Shown here piece after piece: positions 23,863 to 32,192 of a stretch of DNA of 39,258 bases. The stretch covers positions 1 to 39,258 of the forward strand of contig UQUC01000011.1 of NCBI GenBank assembly GCA_900544105.1. The letters run 5' to 3'. Position numbers and translations under genes: made by a program. This stretch comes from an uncultured Oscillibacter sp. (GTDB lineage: Bacteria > Bacillota > Clostridia > Oscillospirales > Oscillospiraceae). The stretch's first letter is position 1. Every line of letters begins with the position of its first letter. The notes under the pieces were generated by a model, which had not been told where the DNA came from, made no database searches, and was given only the letters and a program-made list of their open reading frames with translations.

Positions 23863-24717
23863 ATGAACGGACAAACCTTATCCTTTCGCCGCCGGGTTTA
23901 CAACCGGGGGATGCGTGCGCTGGTGTGGCTATGCGCCGGAGTGACCTGCGCGCTGCTGGCGTTTTTGATCGGCTACATTTTCTGCCGGGGGCTTCCGGGG
24001 CTGACCTGGGAGCTGCTGTCCGGACAGACCAGCTATATTAAGAATACGACCGGTATTTTACCGAATATTCTCAACACGCTGTATATTATTCTGGTGGCCA
24101 TGGTCATCGTTCTGCCCTTGGGCGTGGGGGCCGCCATCTATCTGACGGAGTATGCGGAAAACCGGCGGCTGGTGAGCCTGATCGAGTTTGCCGCCGAAAC
24201 GCTGACCGGTATTCCCTCCATCATCTTCGGTCTGGTGGGTATGCTGTTCTTCGTGCAGAAAATGAATTTGCAGGCAGGTGTGCTGGCAGGCGGACTGACC
24301 CTGGTGGTGATGATCCTGCCTACCATCCTCCGTACCACTCAGGAGAGCCTGAAAACCGTGCCCCAGTCCTACCGGGAGGGAGCATTGGGGCTGGGTGCCG
24401 GAAAGTGGCGCATGGTCCGTACCGTGGTGCTGCCCAACGCCATCGACGGCATCGTTACCGGCTGCATTTTGGCCGTGGGCCGTATCGTGGGGGAAAGCGC
24501 GGCGCTGCTGTACACCGCCGGGTTCGGTCTGGTGCTCAACGATTTCTTCACGGCCCTTCATTCCTCCTCCGCCACGCTGACGGTGGCTTTGTACGTCTAC
24601 GCCAACGAGCGGGGCGAGACGGCGGTGGCCTTCTCCATCGCCACCATCCTCATGCTGCTGACCCTGCTCATCAACCTCTCCGCCGTGTTTCTGGGGCGGA
24701 AGCTGAAAAAGAATTGA
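23863..24717 (+). CDS. pstA: Phosphate ABC transporter permease PstA
   Basis: A 284-residue partner of PstC with about six helices. It has the family segments TLTGIPSIIFGLVGMLFF, the coupling loop REGALGLGAGKWRMVRTVVLPNAIDGIVTG, and GRIVGESAALLYTAGF. Its ATG follows the pstC stop by one base, and GGAGGG lies in the pstC 3' end. It forms the transmembrane channel with PstC. Confidence 0.96.
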   Translation: MNGQTLSFRRRVYNRGMRALVWLCAGVTCALLAFLIGYIFCRGLPGLTWELLSGQTSYIKNTTGILPNILNTLYIILVAMVIVLPLGVGAAIYLTEYAENRRLVSLIEFAAETLTGIPSIIFGLVGMLFFVQKMNLQAGVLAGGLTLVVMILPTILRTTQESLKTVPQSYREGALGLGAGKWRMVRTVVLPNAIDGIVTGCILAVGRIVGESAALLYTAGFGLVLNDFFTALHSSSATLTVALYVYANERGETAVAFSIATILMLLTLLINLSAVFLGRKLKKN

Positions 24718-24726
24718 GGAGACCCT

Positions 24727-25482
24727 ATGGAACCGATTTTGGAAGCAAAAAAACTGAATCTCTGGTATGGCCCGAACCATGCCCTTCACGATGTATCCAT
24801 CGCCATTCCTGAGCACGAGATCACCGCCTTCATCGGGCCTTCCGGCTGCGGCAAATCCACCTTTCTGCGGACGCTGAACCGGATGAATGACCTGATCCCA
24901 GGCGTGAAGCTCAGCGGCGAGGTGGATTTCCACGGACAGGATCTCTACGGCAGCTCTGTGGACCCCACATGGCTCCGCAGGCAGATCGGCATGGTGTTTC
25001 AGAAGGCCAACCCATTTCCTATGAGTATTTACGATAACGTGGCCTACGGACCCCGGACCCACGGCATCCGAAACCGGGTGAAGCTGGACGAGATCGTGGA
25101 GAACTCTCTGCGTTCCGCTGCTATCTGGGACGAGGTGAAGGACCGGTTGAAGAAAAGCGCCTTGGGGCTTTCCGGCGGTCAGCAGCAGCGGCTGTGCATC
25201 GCCCGGGCTTTGGCGGTGGAGCCGGAGGTGCTGCTGATGGACGAGTCCACCAGCGCGTTGGACCCCATCTCCACCTCTAAGATCGAGGATCTGGCGGCGG
25301 AGCTGAAAAGCCGGTACACCGTGGTCATGGTGACCCACAATATGCAGCAGGCCGCCCGTATTTCCGACAACACCGCCTTTTTCCTGTTGGGGGAGCTGGT
25401 GGAGTTCGGCAAAACGGAGCAGCTGTTTTCCACCCCCGCCGACAAACGGACGGAGGATTACATCACCGGGAGGTTTGGGTAA
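24727..25482 (+). CDS. pstB: Phosphate ABC transporter ATPase PstB
   Basis: A 251-residue ATPase that powers phosphate import. Walker A GPSGCGKST (37-45), Q-loop GMVFQKANPFP, signature LSGGQQQR, Walker B VLLMDESTSALDP and the switch H in VTHNM are all present. The FPMSIYDNVAYGPR segment is specific for PstB. AGGAG at 24717-24721 serves ATG 24727. The D-E-S-T-S spelling replaces the common D-E-P but keeps the catalytic Glu, as usual in PstB. Confidence 0.97.
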   Translation: MEPILEAKKLNLWYGPNHALHDVSIAIPEHEITAFIGPSGCGKSTFLRTLNRMNDLIPGVKLSGEVDFHGQDLYGSSVDPTWLRRQIGMVFQKANPFPMSIYDNVAYGPRTHGIRNRVKLDEIVENSLRSAAIWDEVKDRLKKSALGLSGGQQQRLCIARALAVEPEVLLMDESTSALDPISTSKIEDLAAELKSRYTVVMVTHNMQQAARISDNTAFFLLGELVEFGKTEQLFSTPADKRTEDYITGRFG

Positions 25483-25483
25483 G

Positions 25484-26140
25484 ATGCGCAGCAAATTCGA
25501 CGAGCAGCTTTTACAGCTGAACCACGAGATGATCGAGATGGGGGCGCTGTGCGAGGAGGTCATCGCCCTGTCCTCTCAGGCGCTGACGGAGGAGGACACG
25601 GCGCTGGCCGCCAAGGTAGCTCCTCTGGACAGCGAGATCGATCACAAGGAGCGGGAAATTGAAAACCTCTGCCTGAAGCTGCTTTTGCGGCAGCAGCCGG
25701 TGGCCCGGGATCTGCGGCAGATCTCCGCCGCGCTGAAGATGATCACCGATATGGAGCGCATCGGCGATCAGGCGGAGGACATCGCGGAGATCGTGGCCTT
25801 TTTAGGCGGGCGCCAGGCGGAAAACGACGCCCTTTTGAAGGAAATGGCGAAGGCGGTCATACAAATGGTGACGGAAAGTGTGGACGCCTATGTGAAATGT
25901 GATATAATGTTGGCGAAAAAGGTCATCGCGGCGGATGACGGTGTGGACGAGCAGTTTGCCCGGGTCAAGCAGAGCCTGATCGGAAAGATCGCGGCAGACC
26001 CGGCAGACGGCGAATACGCCCTGGACCTGCTGATGATCGCCAAGTACTACGAGCGCATCGGCGATCACGCCACGAACATTGCCGAGTGGGTCATTTACTC
26101 CGTGACCGGGATCCACAAGGACGAAATCACACTGACATAA
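25484..26140 (+). CDS. phoU: Phosphate signalling protein PhoU
   Basis: A 218-residue all-helical protein with two PhoU repeats. It links PstB to the PhoR kinase and holds the Pho response down when phosphate is plentiful. Conserved metal-site motifs are ERIGDQAEDIAE (about 88-99) and YERIGDHATNIAEW (about 186-199). ATG 25484 is preferred over the in-frame TTG 25475, because GGGAGG at 25468-25473 then lies 10 bases away. It starts one base after the pstB stop. Confidence 0.96.
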   Translation: MRSKFDEQLLQLNHEMIEMGALCEEVIALSSQALTEEDTALAAKVAPLDSEIDHKEREIENLCLKLLLRQQPVARDLRQISAALKMITDMERIGDQAEDIAEIVAFLGGRQAENDALLKEMAKAVIQMVTESVDAYVKCDIMLAKKVIAADDGVDEQFARVKQSLIGKIAADPADGEYALDLLMIAKYYERIGDHATNIAEWVIYSVTGIHKDEITLT

Positions 26141-26150
26141 GGAGATTGCT

Positions 26151-26825
26151 ATGATCTGGTGCGTGGAGGATGACGCCAGCATCCGGGATATTGAGCTGTA
26201 CGCCTTGACATCCACCGGCTTTGAGGCCAGAGGCTTTGACGATGGAGCGTCCTTCTGGGAGGCGTTGCAGACGGAAACGCCGGAGCTGGTCCTGCTGGAT
26301 GTGATGCTGCCGGGAGAGGACGGCGTTTCTCTGCTGAAAAAGATGAAGGCCACGCCGACCCTGCGGGACATCCCCGTCATCATGGCCACGGCCAAGGGCG
26401 CGGAATACGACAAGATCCAAAGTCTGGACTTGGGGGCAGACGACTATCTGGTGAAGCCCTTCGGCGTCATGGAGATGGTCTCCCGGGTGAAGGCGGTGCT
26501 GCGGCGGTGCCATCCCGCTGACACGGGCCACGTGCTCTCTGCCGGGGGTCTTTCTATGGACCTGGACTGCCGCACCGTGACGGCGGACGGCCAGCGGCTC
26601 CAGCTCACTTATAAGGAGTTTGAACTTTTGCGGCTGTTTCTGTCCCATCCGGGAATGGCATTCACCAGAGAACAGCTATTCACCCAGGTGTGGAACATGG
26701 AGTACATGGATGACAGCCGCACGCTGGATATGCACATCCGCACCCTGCGGCAGAAGTTAGGGGTGTACGGCAAGCTGATCGAGACCGTTCGGAACGTGGG
26801 CTACCGCATGGAGACCGGCCTATGA
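26151..26825 (+). CDS. phoB: OmpR/PhoB-family response regulator (Pho)
   Basis: A 224-residue regulator. The receiver domain has the acidic pocket (EDD at 6-8), phospho-acceptor D50 in LLDVMLPGEDG and K102 in VKPF. The C-terminal winged helix (about 125-222) has the LTYKEFELLRLFLSHPG and DMHIRTLRQKLG segments. By position, directly after phoU and before a PAS-containing kinase, it is PhoB (PhoP in Bacillus terms). It should bind the repeats at 21745-21784. AAGGAG serves ATG 26151, and its stop overlaps phoR by four bases. Confidence 0.93.
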   Translation: MIWCVEDDASIRDIELYALTSTGFEARGFDDGASFWEALQTETPELVLLDVMLPGEDGVSLLKKMKATPTLRDIPVIMATAKGAEYDKIQSLDLGADDYLVKPFGVMEMVSRVKAVLRRCHPADTGHVLSAGGLSMDLDCRTVTADGQRLQLTYKEFELLRLFLSHPGMAFTREQLFTQVWNMEYMDDSRTLDMHIRTLRQKLGVYGKLIETVRNVGYRMETGL

Positions 26826-28486
26826 CCGGGAAGATCTTTCGTTCAACTCTGGCGGCGTCACTGACGGTACTGCTGACGGCGCTGCTGGTGGTCACCGGCT
26901 GCCTTTACACCTATTTCGGCACGGTGCGGGAGCAGCAGCTTCGGACGGAACTGACACTGGCCGCAGCAGCGGTGGAAGCGGATGGCGCGGACTATCTGGC
27001 TCGTGTCCGGGACACGGCGGATCGGCTGACCTGGGTGGCATCGGACGGCACGGTGCTGTATGACACCCGAACGGATACGCAGCCCATGGAAAATCATGGC
27101 CAGCGGGAGGAGATCCGGGAGGCGCTTACCGGCGGCAGCGGCAGCAGCGCCCGCTATTCCGAGACGCTGACGGAAAAGATGCTCTATCAGGCGGTGCGCT
27201 TGACAGACGGCTCTGTGCTCCGTATTTCCGGCAGTCAGAAAACGGTGTGGATGCTGGTCCTGGGGATGCTCCATGCCGTCATCGTGGTGGCACTGCTGGC
27301 GGTGGGACTTTCCGCACTCTTGGCGAGCCGGGCGGCCCGACGGGTGGTGGAGCCGCTGAACCGGCTGGATCTGGAGCACCCACTGGATAACAACGCCTAT
27401 GAAGAGCTGTCTCCGCTGTTGGGGCGGCTCTACGCCCAGCAGCAGGAGATCCGCCATCGGACCAGAGACCTCCGACAGCGGCAGGACGAATTTGAACAGA
27501 TCACCGGCAGTATGCGGGAAGGTCTGGTGCTGCTGGACCACGGCGGGCGCATTCTCAGCATCAATCCGGCGGCCCAAACGCTGTTTCATGCGGACGGCAC
27601 CTGCGTAGGACAGGATTTCCTGACAGTGGATCGCCACCCGGACCTGACCGCCGCCATCCATGACGCCGCCGAGACCGGGCACAGTCAGCTGCGGGCAGAG
27701 CGGCGGGGCCGGGAATACCAGCTTGATTTCAGCCGTATCGAATCCAACGGTAAGGCGCTGGGTACGGTTTTGCTGGCCTTTGATGTGACGGAGCAGGCGG
27801 AAGCCGAGCGGATGCGGCGGGAGTTCACCGCCAACGTGTCTCACGAACTGAAAACGCCCTTGCAGTCCATTATCGGCAGCGCTGAATTACTGGAAAACGG
27901 CTTGGTGAAGCCGGGGGATCAGCCCCGGTTCCTGAGCCGCATCCATCAGGAGGCGGACCGGCTGGTGACACTGATCGACGATATTCTCCGCCTGTCCCAG
28001 TTGGACGAGGGCGGTGCGCTGCCCCATGAGCAGATATCCCTTCTGGAACTGGCGCAGGAGGCGGCTCGTTCTCTGACGGAGCAGGCGGCGGAACAGACGG
28101 TGCACATTTCCGTGACCGGCACCGCCGGAACGGTTTTCGGCGTCCGGCGGCTGCTGTATGAGATCGCCCGAAACCTCTGCGAGAACGCTGTGAAGTACAA
28201 TGTCCCCGGTGGCAGCGTCACTGTGGAGGTTGCGGAAACGGACAGGGACGTGACCCTCTTGGTTCGGGATACCGGCATCGGTATCCCAGAGGGGGATCAG
28301 AGCCGGGTCTTTGAGCGGTTTTACCGGGTGGATAAGAGCCATTCCCGGGCCATTGGCGGCACGGGGCTGGGGCTGTCTATCGTAAAACACGCCGTGGCGT
28401 ATCATCACGGGACCCTCCGGCTGGAAAGCCAGCCGGGGAAGGGGACCGCGATTACGGTGACGCTGCCCAAGGAGCCAGCAGAATGA
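26822..28486 (+). CDS. phoR: Pho sensor histidine kinase
   Basis: A 554-residue membrane kinase. Helix 1 (about 10-32) and helix 2 (about 143-168) flank an extracytoplasmic domain of about 110 residues. A HAMP-like linker and a PAS domain (about 222-330, with MREGLVLLDHGGRILSINPAAQTLF) follow. The HisKA box is FTANVSHELKTPLQSI with H341, and the ATPase domain has NLCENAVKYN, DTGIGIP and GGTGLGLSIVK. It phosphorylates the preceding regulator. Start and stop codons overlap (ATGA). It is the last gene of the operon; a terminator follows. Confidence 0.93.
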   Translation: MTGKIFRSTLAASLTVLLTALLVVTGCLYTYFGTVREQQLRTELTLAAAAVEADGADYLARVRDTADRLTWVASDGTVLYDTRTDTQPMENHGQREEIREALTGGSGSSARYSETLTEKMLYQAVRLTDGSVLRISGSQKTVWMLVLGMLHAVIVVALLAVGLSALLASRAARRVVEPLNRLDLEHPLDNNAYEELSPLLGRLYAQQQEIRHRTRDLRQRQDEFEQITGSMREGLVLLDHGGRILSINPAAQTLFHADGTCVGQDFLTVDRHPDLTAAIHDAAETGHSQLRAERRGREYQLDFSRIESNGKALGTVLLAFDVTEQAEAERMRREFTANVSHELKTPLQSIIGSAELLENGLVKPGDQPRFLSRIHQEADRLVTLIDDILRLSQLDEGGALPHEQISLLELAQEAARSLTEQAAEQTVHISVTGTAGTVFGVRRLLYEIARNLCENAVKYNVPGGSVTVEVAETDRDVTLLVRDTGIGIPEGDQSRVFERFYRVDKSHSRAIGGTGLGLSIVKHAVAYHHGTLRLESQPGKGTAITVTLPKEPAE

Positions 28487-28493
28487 ACTTCGG

Positions 28494-28527
28494 AAAACCG
28501 TGGGGTCCTCCCACGGTTTTTCTTTTC
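28494..28527 (+). terminator. Terminator of the pst-pho operon
   Basis: A perfect 11-bp stem (28494-28504 with 28510-28520) followed by TCTTTTC, eight bases after the phoR stop. Confidence 0.85.
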
Positions 28528-28551
28528 AAACGGCCGCTTTCCGTGTATACT
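28523..28551 (+). promoter_or_regulatory. Putative promoter of tatD
   Basis: A weak -35 TTTTCA (28523-28528), a 17-bp spacer, and -10 TATACT (28546-28551). It is the only promoter-like element between the phoR terminator and tatD. Confidence 0.5.
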
Positions 28552-28578
28552 GAAACAAAAACGAGCGAGGTAAGGACG

Positions 28579-29343
28579 ATGCCGATTTTTGATACCCATG
28601 CCCATTATGACGCGGACCGCTTTGACAGCGACCGGGACGTGCTCCTTTCCGCCATGCCGGAGGCCGGTGTGGGGCTGGTGCTGGATCCGGGGTGCGATCT
28701 GCCCTCCTCCCATGCGGCGGCAGAGCTGGCGGAGCGGTACCCGCATGTGTACGCCGCCGTGGGCGTCCATCCGGAGGACTGCGATGGTTTCCAGGACGAG
28801 GATCTGACGGAGCTGCGACAGCTTTTGGAGCGGCCCAAGGTGGTGGCCATCGGGGAGATCGGACTGGACTACTACTGGGAGGACAATCCGCCCAGAGCGT
28901 TTCAACAGACGGTATTCCGCAAGCAGCTGGCACTGGCGGCGGAGCTGGATCTGCCGGTGATCGTCCATGATCGGGAGGCCCACGGGGACTGCCTTGCCAT
29001 CATCAAGGAATTTCCCACCGTCTCCGGCGTGTTCCACTGCTTTTCCGGCTCGCCGGAGATGGCAGCGGAGCTGCTGAAGCGGGGCTGGTATCTGGGCTTT
29101 GACGGTCCCATCACCTACAAAAACGCCAAGCGAGCGCCGGAGGTTGCGGCGGTGACGCCGCTGGAGCGGATGGTAGTGGAGACGGACGCCCCCTATATGG
29201 CTCCGGTGCCCATGCGGGGCAAGCGGAATGACAGCCGCTATCTCCCCTATGTGATCGAAAAACTGGCGGAGTGGAAGGGCGTGACGGCGGAGGAAATGAC
29301 CCGCGTGACGTGGGAGAACGGCAAGCGGCTGTTCCGAATTTAA
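28579..29343 (+). CDS. tatD: TatD-family metal-dependent hydrolase (DNase)
   Basis: A 254-residue TIM-barrel hydrolase. Family members act as 3'-5' exonucleases or D-aminoacyl-tRNA deacylase-like enzymes in the cytoplasm. Metal ligands are visible: H7 and H9 (DTHAHYD), E93 (GEIGLDYY), H130 (VIVHDREA), H153 (FHCFSG) and D203 (ETDAPYMAP). ATG 28579 gives the standard MPIFDTHAH start, with TAAGGA about 5 bases upstream; the longer frame would run back through the phoR terminator. It is monocistronic. Confidence 0.95.
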   Translation: MPIFDTHAHYDADRFDSDRDVLLSAMPEAGVGLVLDPGCDLPSSHAAAELAERYPHVYAAVGVHPEDCDGFQDEDLTELRQLLERPKVVAIGEIGLDYYWEDNPPRAFQQTVFRKQLALAAELDLPVIVHDREAHGDCLAIIKEFPTVSGVFHCFSGSPEMAAELLKRGWYLGFDGPITYKNAKRAPEVAAVTPLERMVVETDAPYMAPVPMRGKRNDSRYLPYVIEKLAEWKGVTAEEMTRVTWENGKRLFRI

Positions 29344-29344
29344 A

Positions 29345-29388
29345 ACGAAAACGCTCCCGCACCCATTTGGATGCGGGAGCGTTTCTTA
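29345..29388. terminator. Bidirectional terminator between tatD and TSUP gene
   Basis: A 13-bp perfect stem (29349-29361 with 29372-29384) with TTTCTT on the plus side and TTTTCGTTTT on the minus side. The two genes converge here. Confidence 0.85.
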
Positions 29389-30141
29389 TGTATGCAGCAA
29401 AATGGATTTCACAATGATGCTGACGCCTCCCAGCAGGAAAAACACGATGGACAGCCTTTGCAGCCGCTCTCCGCTGATGTGAGGGGAGAGGAGCCGGGCC
29501 AGCCGGGCAGCGCAGAAGGCGGCGGCCAGCGAGATGAGACTGAAGTACAGGGAAGCGCTGTTCAGGAGTCCGGTGCAGAGATACAGCCCGGTGCGGAACA
29601 GATTTTCACCCAGGAAGAGGAAGCAAATGCTGCCCTTGAATTCATCGTAATCCTTGGCGGTGCGCTGAAGGTAGGCCACCAGAAACATATTGATGCCGAA
29701 CAGCCCCGCACACATACCGGAGAAAAAGGCCACCGGATACCGCAGCCACGGGATCTCCCGGCGGGCCGGGCGGACGGGGCGCAGCCGGCGGGTGGCCATT
29801 TCCAGTCCCAGAAATACCACAACGCCGCCCAAAACCGTTTTGATGATCCAAGGCAGGGAGAAGCGCAGCAGCCAGGTTCCGGGGACCACCCCAGCCACCA
29901 TAGCCAGCAGCAGGGGAAGGATGGCCCGCCAGCGGAAGTTGTTCCGGTTTTGCCAGGTGATCCGACCGTTGATGACCAGATCCGGCAGCAGGCTGCCCGG
30001 TGTGATCAGGGTGTTGTCCAGCCGCATGGCCAGCAGCGGTGCGGAGATCAGGGGATTCCCGAACCCGATGAGCCATTTGAGGGTATAGGCCGCCAACTGG
30101 ACGAGAAAAATAAACAGGACCATGCTTCCGGTGTAATTCAT
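29386..30141 (-). CDS. TSUP (TauE/SafE) family transporter
   Basis: A 251-residue membrane protein with about seven to eight helices arranged as two repeats. The first repeat contains KWLIGFGNPLISAPLLAM, the second FFSGMCAGLFGINMFLVAYLQ; a Gly-rich helix near the start of each half is typical of TSUP proteins. Relatives export sulfite, sulfonates or other organic anions; the substrate cannot be told here. ATG 30141 has GGAGGGG about 6 bases upstream and is preferred to the ATG 39 bases earlier. It stands alone on the minus strand. Confidence 0.85.
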   Translation of the reverse strand: MNYTGSMVLFIFLVQLAAYTLKWLIGFGNPLISAPLLAMRLDNTLITPGSLLPDLVINGRITWQNRNNFRWRAILPLLLAMVAGVVPGTWLLRFSLPWIIKTVLGGVVVFLGLEMATRRLRPVRPARREIPWLRYPVAFFSGMCAGLFGINMFLVAYLQRTAKDYDEFKGSICFLFLGENLFRTGLYLCTGLLNSASLYFSLISLAAAFCAARLARLLSPHISGERLQRLSIVFFLLGGVSIIVKSILLHT

Positions 30142-30256
30142 GAGATCCCCTCCCGCGCGAAGTTCTGTGTGCGTTTCCAACTATACCACATCATACCGGA
30201 GAAGAAAAGACTTTTTCCCATTTTCGCGCCGTTGACGGCGGAAATTTGCCGGGCTT

Positions 30257-30286
30257 GGTATAGCTTTCGGATTTTTTGACCATACT
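30257..30286 (+). promoter_or_regulatory. Possible forespore-type promoter of the M23 gene
   Basis: GGTATA (30257-30262), 18 bp, then CATACT (30281-30286). The elements resemble sigma-F/sigma-G promoters (GxATA and CATxxT) more than sigma-A. The downstream protein resembles SpoIIQ, which is sigma-F controlled in Bacillus. The match is loose. Confidence 0.4.
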
Positions 30287-30321
30287 CCTTCCGTACCTAT
30301 GAACAGGAAGGGAGGTATTGT

Positions 30322-31020
30322 ATGGAAAACAAGGTAAAAAACGTACTCTCCGGCATCGGCTTCTACGGAACGTTGACTGTATGCCTGCTGGTGATCGGGG
30401 TGTGCGGATGGCTCTTGTTGCAGGATCGGGAGGACCCGGTTTCGCAGCAGGCGGTGACGCCCCAGGTCCCCGTGTCGCAGCCGGTGGAAATGCCGGAGGT
30501 GCGACTTCCGACAGTGGAGACTTTGGAGCCGGCGCCGGTGCCGGTCCCGCCCAAGGAGACCAAGGAACTGCCGGAGGTGGAGGTGGATCACACGCCTGTG
30601 GCGGCGGAAGCGCCGCATCTGGTGGTAACGCCGCTGCAGGGGGATGTACTGACGGCTTTTTCTATGGAGGAGCTGGTATACAGCCCTACTTTGGGGGACT
30701 GGCGCACACACAACGGCATAGATATCGCCGCCCAGCAGGGGACCACGGTACTGGCAGCCTCTGCCGGGGCGGTCCTGTCAGTGACAGAAGATCCTCTGAT
30801 GGGCACCACTGTGGTGCTGGAGCATGACAACGGCTATCAGACAACCTATGCCAATCTTCAGGCCAAGCCCAATGTGGAGGCCGGAGACCCTGTGTCCGCC
30901 GGGCAGATCATCGGCGCGGTGGGGACCACTGCGGCGGCGGAGTCCGGACAGCCCCATCTGCACTTCGCCGTTACCAAGGACGGCAAGGCCGTAGACCCCA
31001 ACGAATATTTAAGCGGTTGA
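30322..31020 (+). CDS. Membrane-anchored M23 (LytM) peptidase, SpoIIQ-like
   Basis: A 232-residue protein with one N-terminal membrane anchor (about 12-33), a Pro/Val/Glu-rich linker (about 38-100) and a LytM domain (about 105-230). Zinc ligands H130 and D134 (HNGIDIA) and H214 with H212 (HLHF) are kept. The usual His of the YxHL motif is Asn here (YANL, N178), so activity may be changed. A short anchored LytM protein of this size resembles SpoIIQ, the forespore half of the engulfment channel with SpoIIIAH; no spoIIIA gene is in view. GGGAGG lies about 7 bases before ATG 30322. A wall endopeptidase outside sporulation is the alternative. Confidence 0.8.
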   Translation: MENKVKNVLSGIGFYGTLTVCLLVIGVCGWLLLQDREDPVSQQAVTPQVPVSQPVEMPEVRLPTVETLEPAPVPVPPKETKELPEVEVDHTPVAAEAPHLVVTPLQGDVLTAFSMEELVYSPTLGDWRTHNGIDIAAQQGTTVLAASAGAVLSVTEDPLMGTTVVLEHDNGYQTTYANLQAKPNVEAGDPVSAGQIIGAVGTTAAAESGQPHLHFAVTKDGKAVDPNEYLSG

Positions 31021-31070
31021 ACAGATGAGCACGAATGAATTTTGCCGATAGCACGGTGAATTTGCCGCAA

Positions 31071-31199
31071 CGGAAAGGAAGGGTGTGCGCGGGAAACCCA
31101 AGAGGGGTTTCCCGCGCCATTGAAATCAAGTATTTTCAGAACTTTATAAAGTTCTGAAAATAAGGTCAGCGTGTCGAAAAAATTTTTCGACACGCTGAC
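31071..31199 (-). repeat. Dispersed multi-hairpin intergenic repeat, copy B (inverted)
   Basis: About 129 bp, the reverse complement of copy A at 7274-7401. All three hairpins are intact: GTCAGCGTGTCGAAAAA with its partner (31165-31199); TTTTCAGAACTT with AAGTTCTGAAAA (about 31133-31160); and GCGCGGGAAACCC with GGGTTTCCCGCGC (31087-31117). The copy lies between the M23 gene and rpsF and has no coding capacity. Confidence 0.8.
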
Positions 31200-31200
31200 A

Positions 31201-31232
31201 GCCCCGGAATTTCCGGGGCCTGTTGTTTTTTT
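31201..31232 (+). terminator. Terminator upstream of rpsF
   Basis: GCCCCGGAA pairs with TTCCGGGGC and is followed by TGTTGTTTTTTT. It ends transcription from the M23 side. Confidence 0.8.
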
Positions 31233-31295
31233 GCTACCGTTTTCTTGGGGAAAGTTACATCTATACGGATTTTTTGAAAAAATTCAATATTTTCC

Positions 31296-31323
31296 TTGAC
31301 ATTTGCTGTATTTCGGATATAAT
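31296..31323 (+). promoter_or_regulatory. Sigma-A promoter of rpsF-ssb-rpsR
   Basis: Consensus -35 TTGACA (31296-31301) and -10 TATAAT (31318-31323) with a 16-bp spacer. The leader to rpsF is about 70 nt. Confidence 0.9.
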
Positions 31324-31401
31324 GATAAGGCTTGCAATATGTAAGTAAATCCTTGCTCTCATCTGAGAATGAGGGCCATTTGTCCAAAAGGAGGTGCAAA
31401 T

Positions 31402-31698
31402 ATGGCAAAGATTACTGCCAATTACGAGGTCGTCTATGTGCTCGACCCTGCACAGGGTGAGGAGGCTATCGCCGCTCAGGTTGCGAACTTCAAGTCCCTG
31501 GCCGAGCAGAACGGCTCTGACGTCGTGGTTGAGGAGTGGGGCAACCGCAAGCTGGCTTATCCCATCAACTACAAGACCGAGGGCTACTATGTGCTCATGA
31601 CCTTCGTCAGCGGCCCGGCATTCCCCCGCGAGCTGGATCGTAAGCTGCGGATCGCCGAAGGCGTCATGCGTTCCCTGATCGTCTGCAAGGGCGAGTAA
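31402..31698 (+). CDS. rpsF: 30S ribosomal protein S6
   Basis: A 98-residue protein that binds S18 in the 30S platform. Family features are YEVVYVLDP near the start, EWGNRKLAYPINYKTEGYYVLM and the LDRKLRIAEGVMRSLIV helix. ATG 31402 has AAAAGGAGGTG 6-7 bases upstream. It is the first gene of the standard rpsF-ssb-rpsR operon. In other bacteria S6:S18 binds the leader RNA and represses the operon; the 70-nt leader was not folded here. Confidence 0.97.
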   Translation: MAKITANYEVVYVLDPAQGEEAIAAQVANFKSLAEQNGSDVVVEEWGNRKLAYPINYKTEGYYVLMTFVSGPAFPRELDRKLRIAEGVMRSLIVCKGE

Positions 31699-31709
31699 AG
31701 GAGCAGCAC

Positions 31710-32168
31710 ATGCTGAATCGAATCATTCTCATGGGTCGTCTGACCCGTGACCCCGAGCTCCGGCGCACCGGCAGCGGTACGGCGGTGACGTCCTTCTCTC
31801 TGGCTGTTGACCGGGATTTCAAGTCCCAGTCCGGCGAAAAGGAAACGGACTTCATCGACATCGTGGCCTGGCGTAATACAGCCGAATTTGTGAGCAAGTA
31901 CTTCACCAAGGGCCGCATGGCTGTGGTGGAGGGCCGCTTGCAGATCCGGGACTGGACCGACAAGGACGGCGGCAAGCGCCGCAGTGCCGAGGTCGTGGCC
32001 GACAATGTGTATTTCGGGGATTCCAAGCGCGACGGCGGCGACAATTCCGGCTACAACTCCGGTTATGCCCCCGCTCCCGCTTCCCACAGCGCCGCTCCCA
32101 GCAATTTCAGCGCCAGCGGCTCTGACTTCGCCGAGATCGGCGAGGATGACGGCGAACTGCCGTTCTGA
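31710..32168 (+). CDS. ssb: Single-stranded DNA-binding protein
   Basis: A 152-residue SSB. The N-terminal OB fold (1-108) begins MLNRIILMGRLTRDPELR and contains FIDIVAWRNTAEFVSKYFTKG and VEGRLQIRDWTDKDG. A Ser/Gly/Ala-rich linker leads to the acidic tip DDGELPF, which recruits replication and repair partners. AGGAG lies 6-7 bases before ATG 31710. It sits between the genes for S6 and S18, the common arrangement. Confidence 0.97.
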   Translation: MLNRIILMGRLTRDPELRRTGSGTAVTSFSLAVDRDFKSQSGEKETDFIDIVAWRNTAEFVSKYFTKGRMAVVEGRLQIRDWTDKDGGKRRSAEVVADNVYFGDSKRDGGDNSGYNSGYAPAPASHSAAPSNFSASGSDFAEIGEDDGELPF

Positions 32169-32192
32169 TATTACTATAAGGAGGAAGCAATC

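Noticed and set aside
31165..31199. Hairpin read only as an ordinary terminator
   Set aside because: It has a 14-17 bp stem, but it is the terminal hairpin of the dispersed repeat also found at 7274, so it is reported as part of that element; a terminator effect remains possible.
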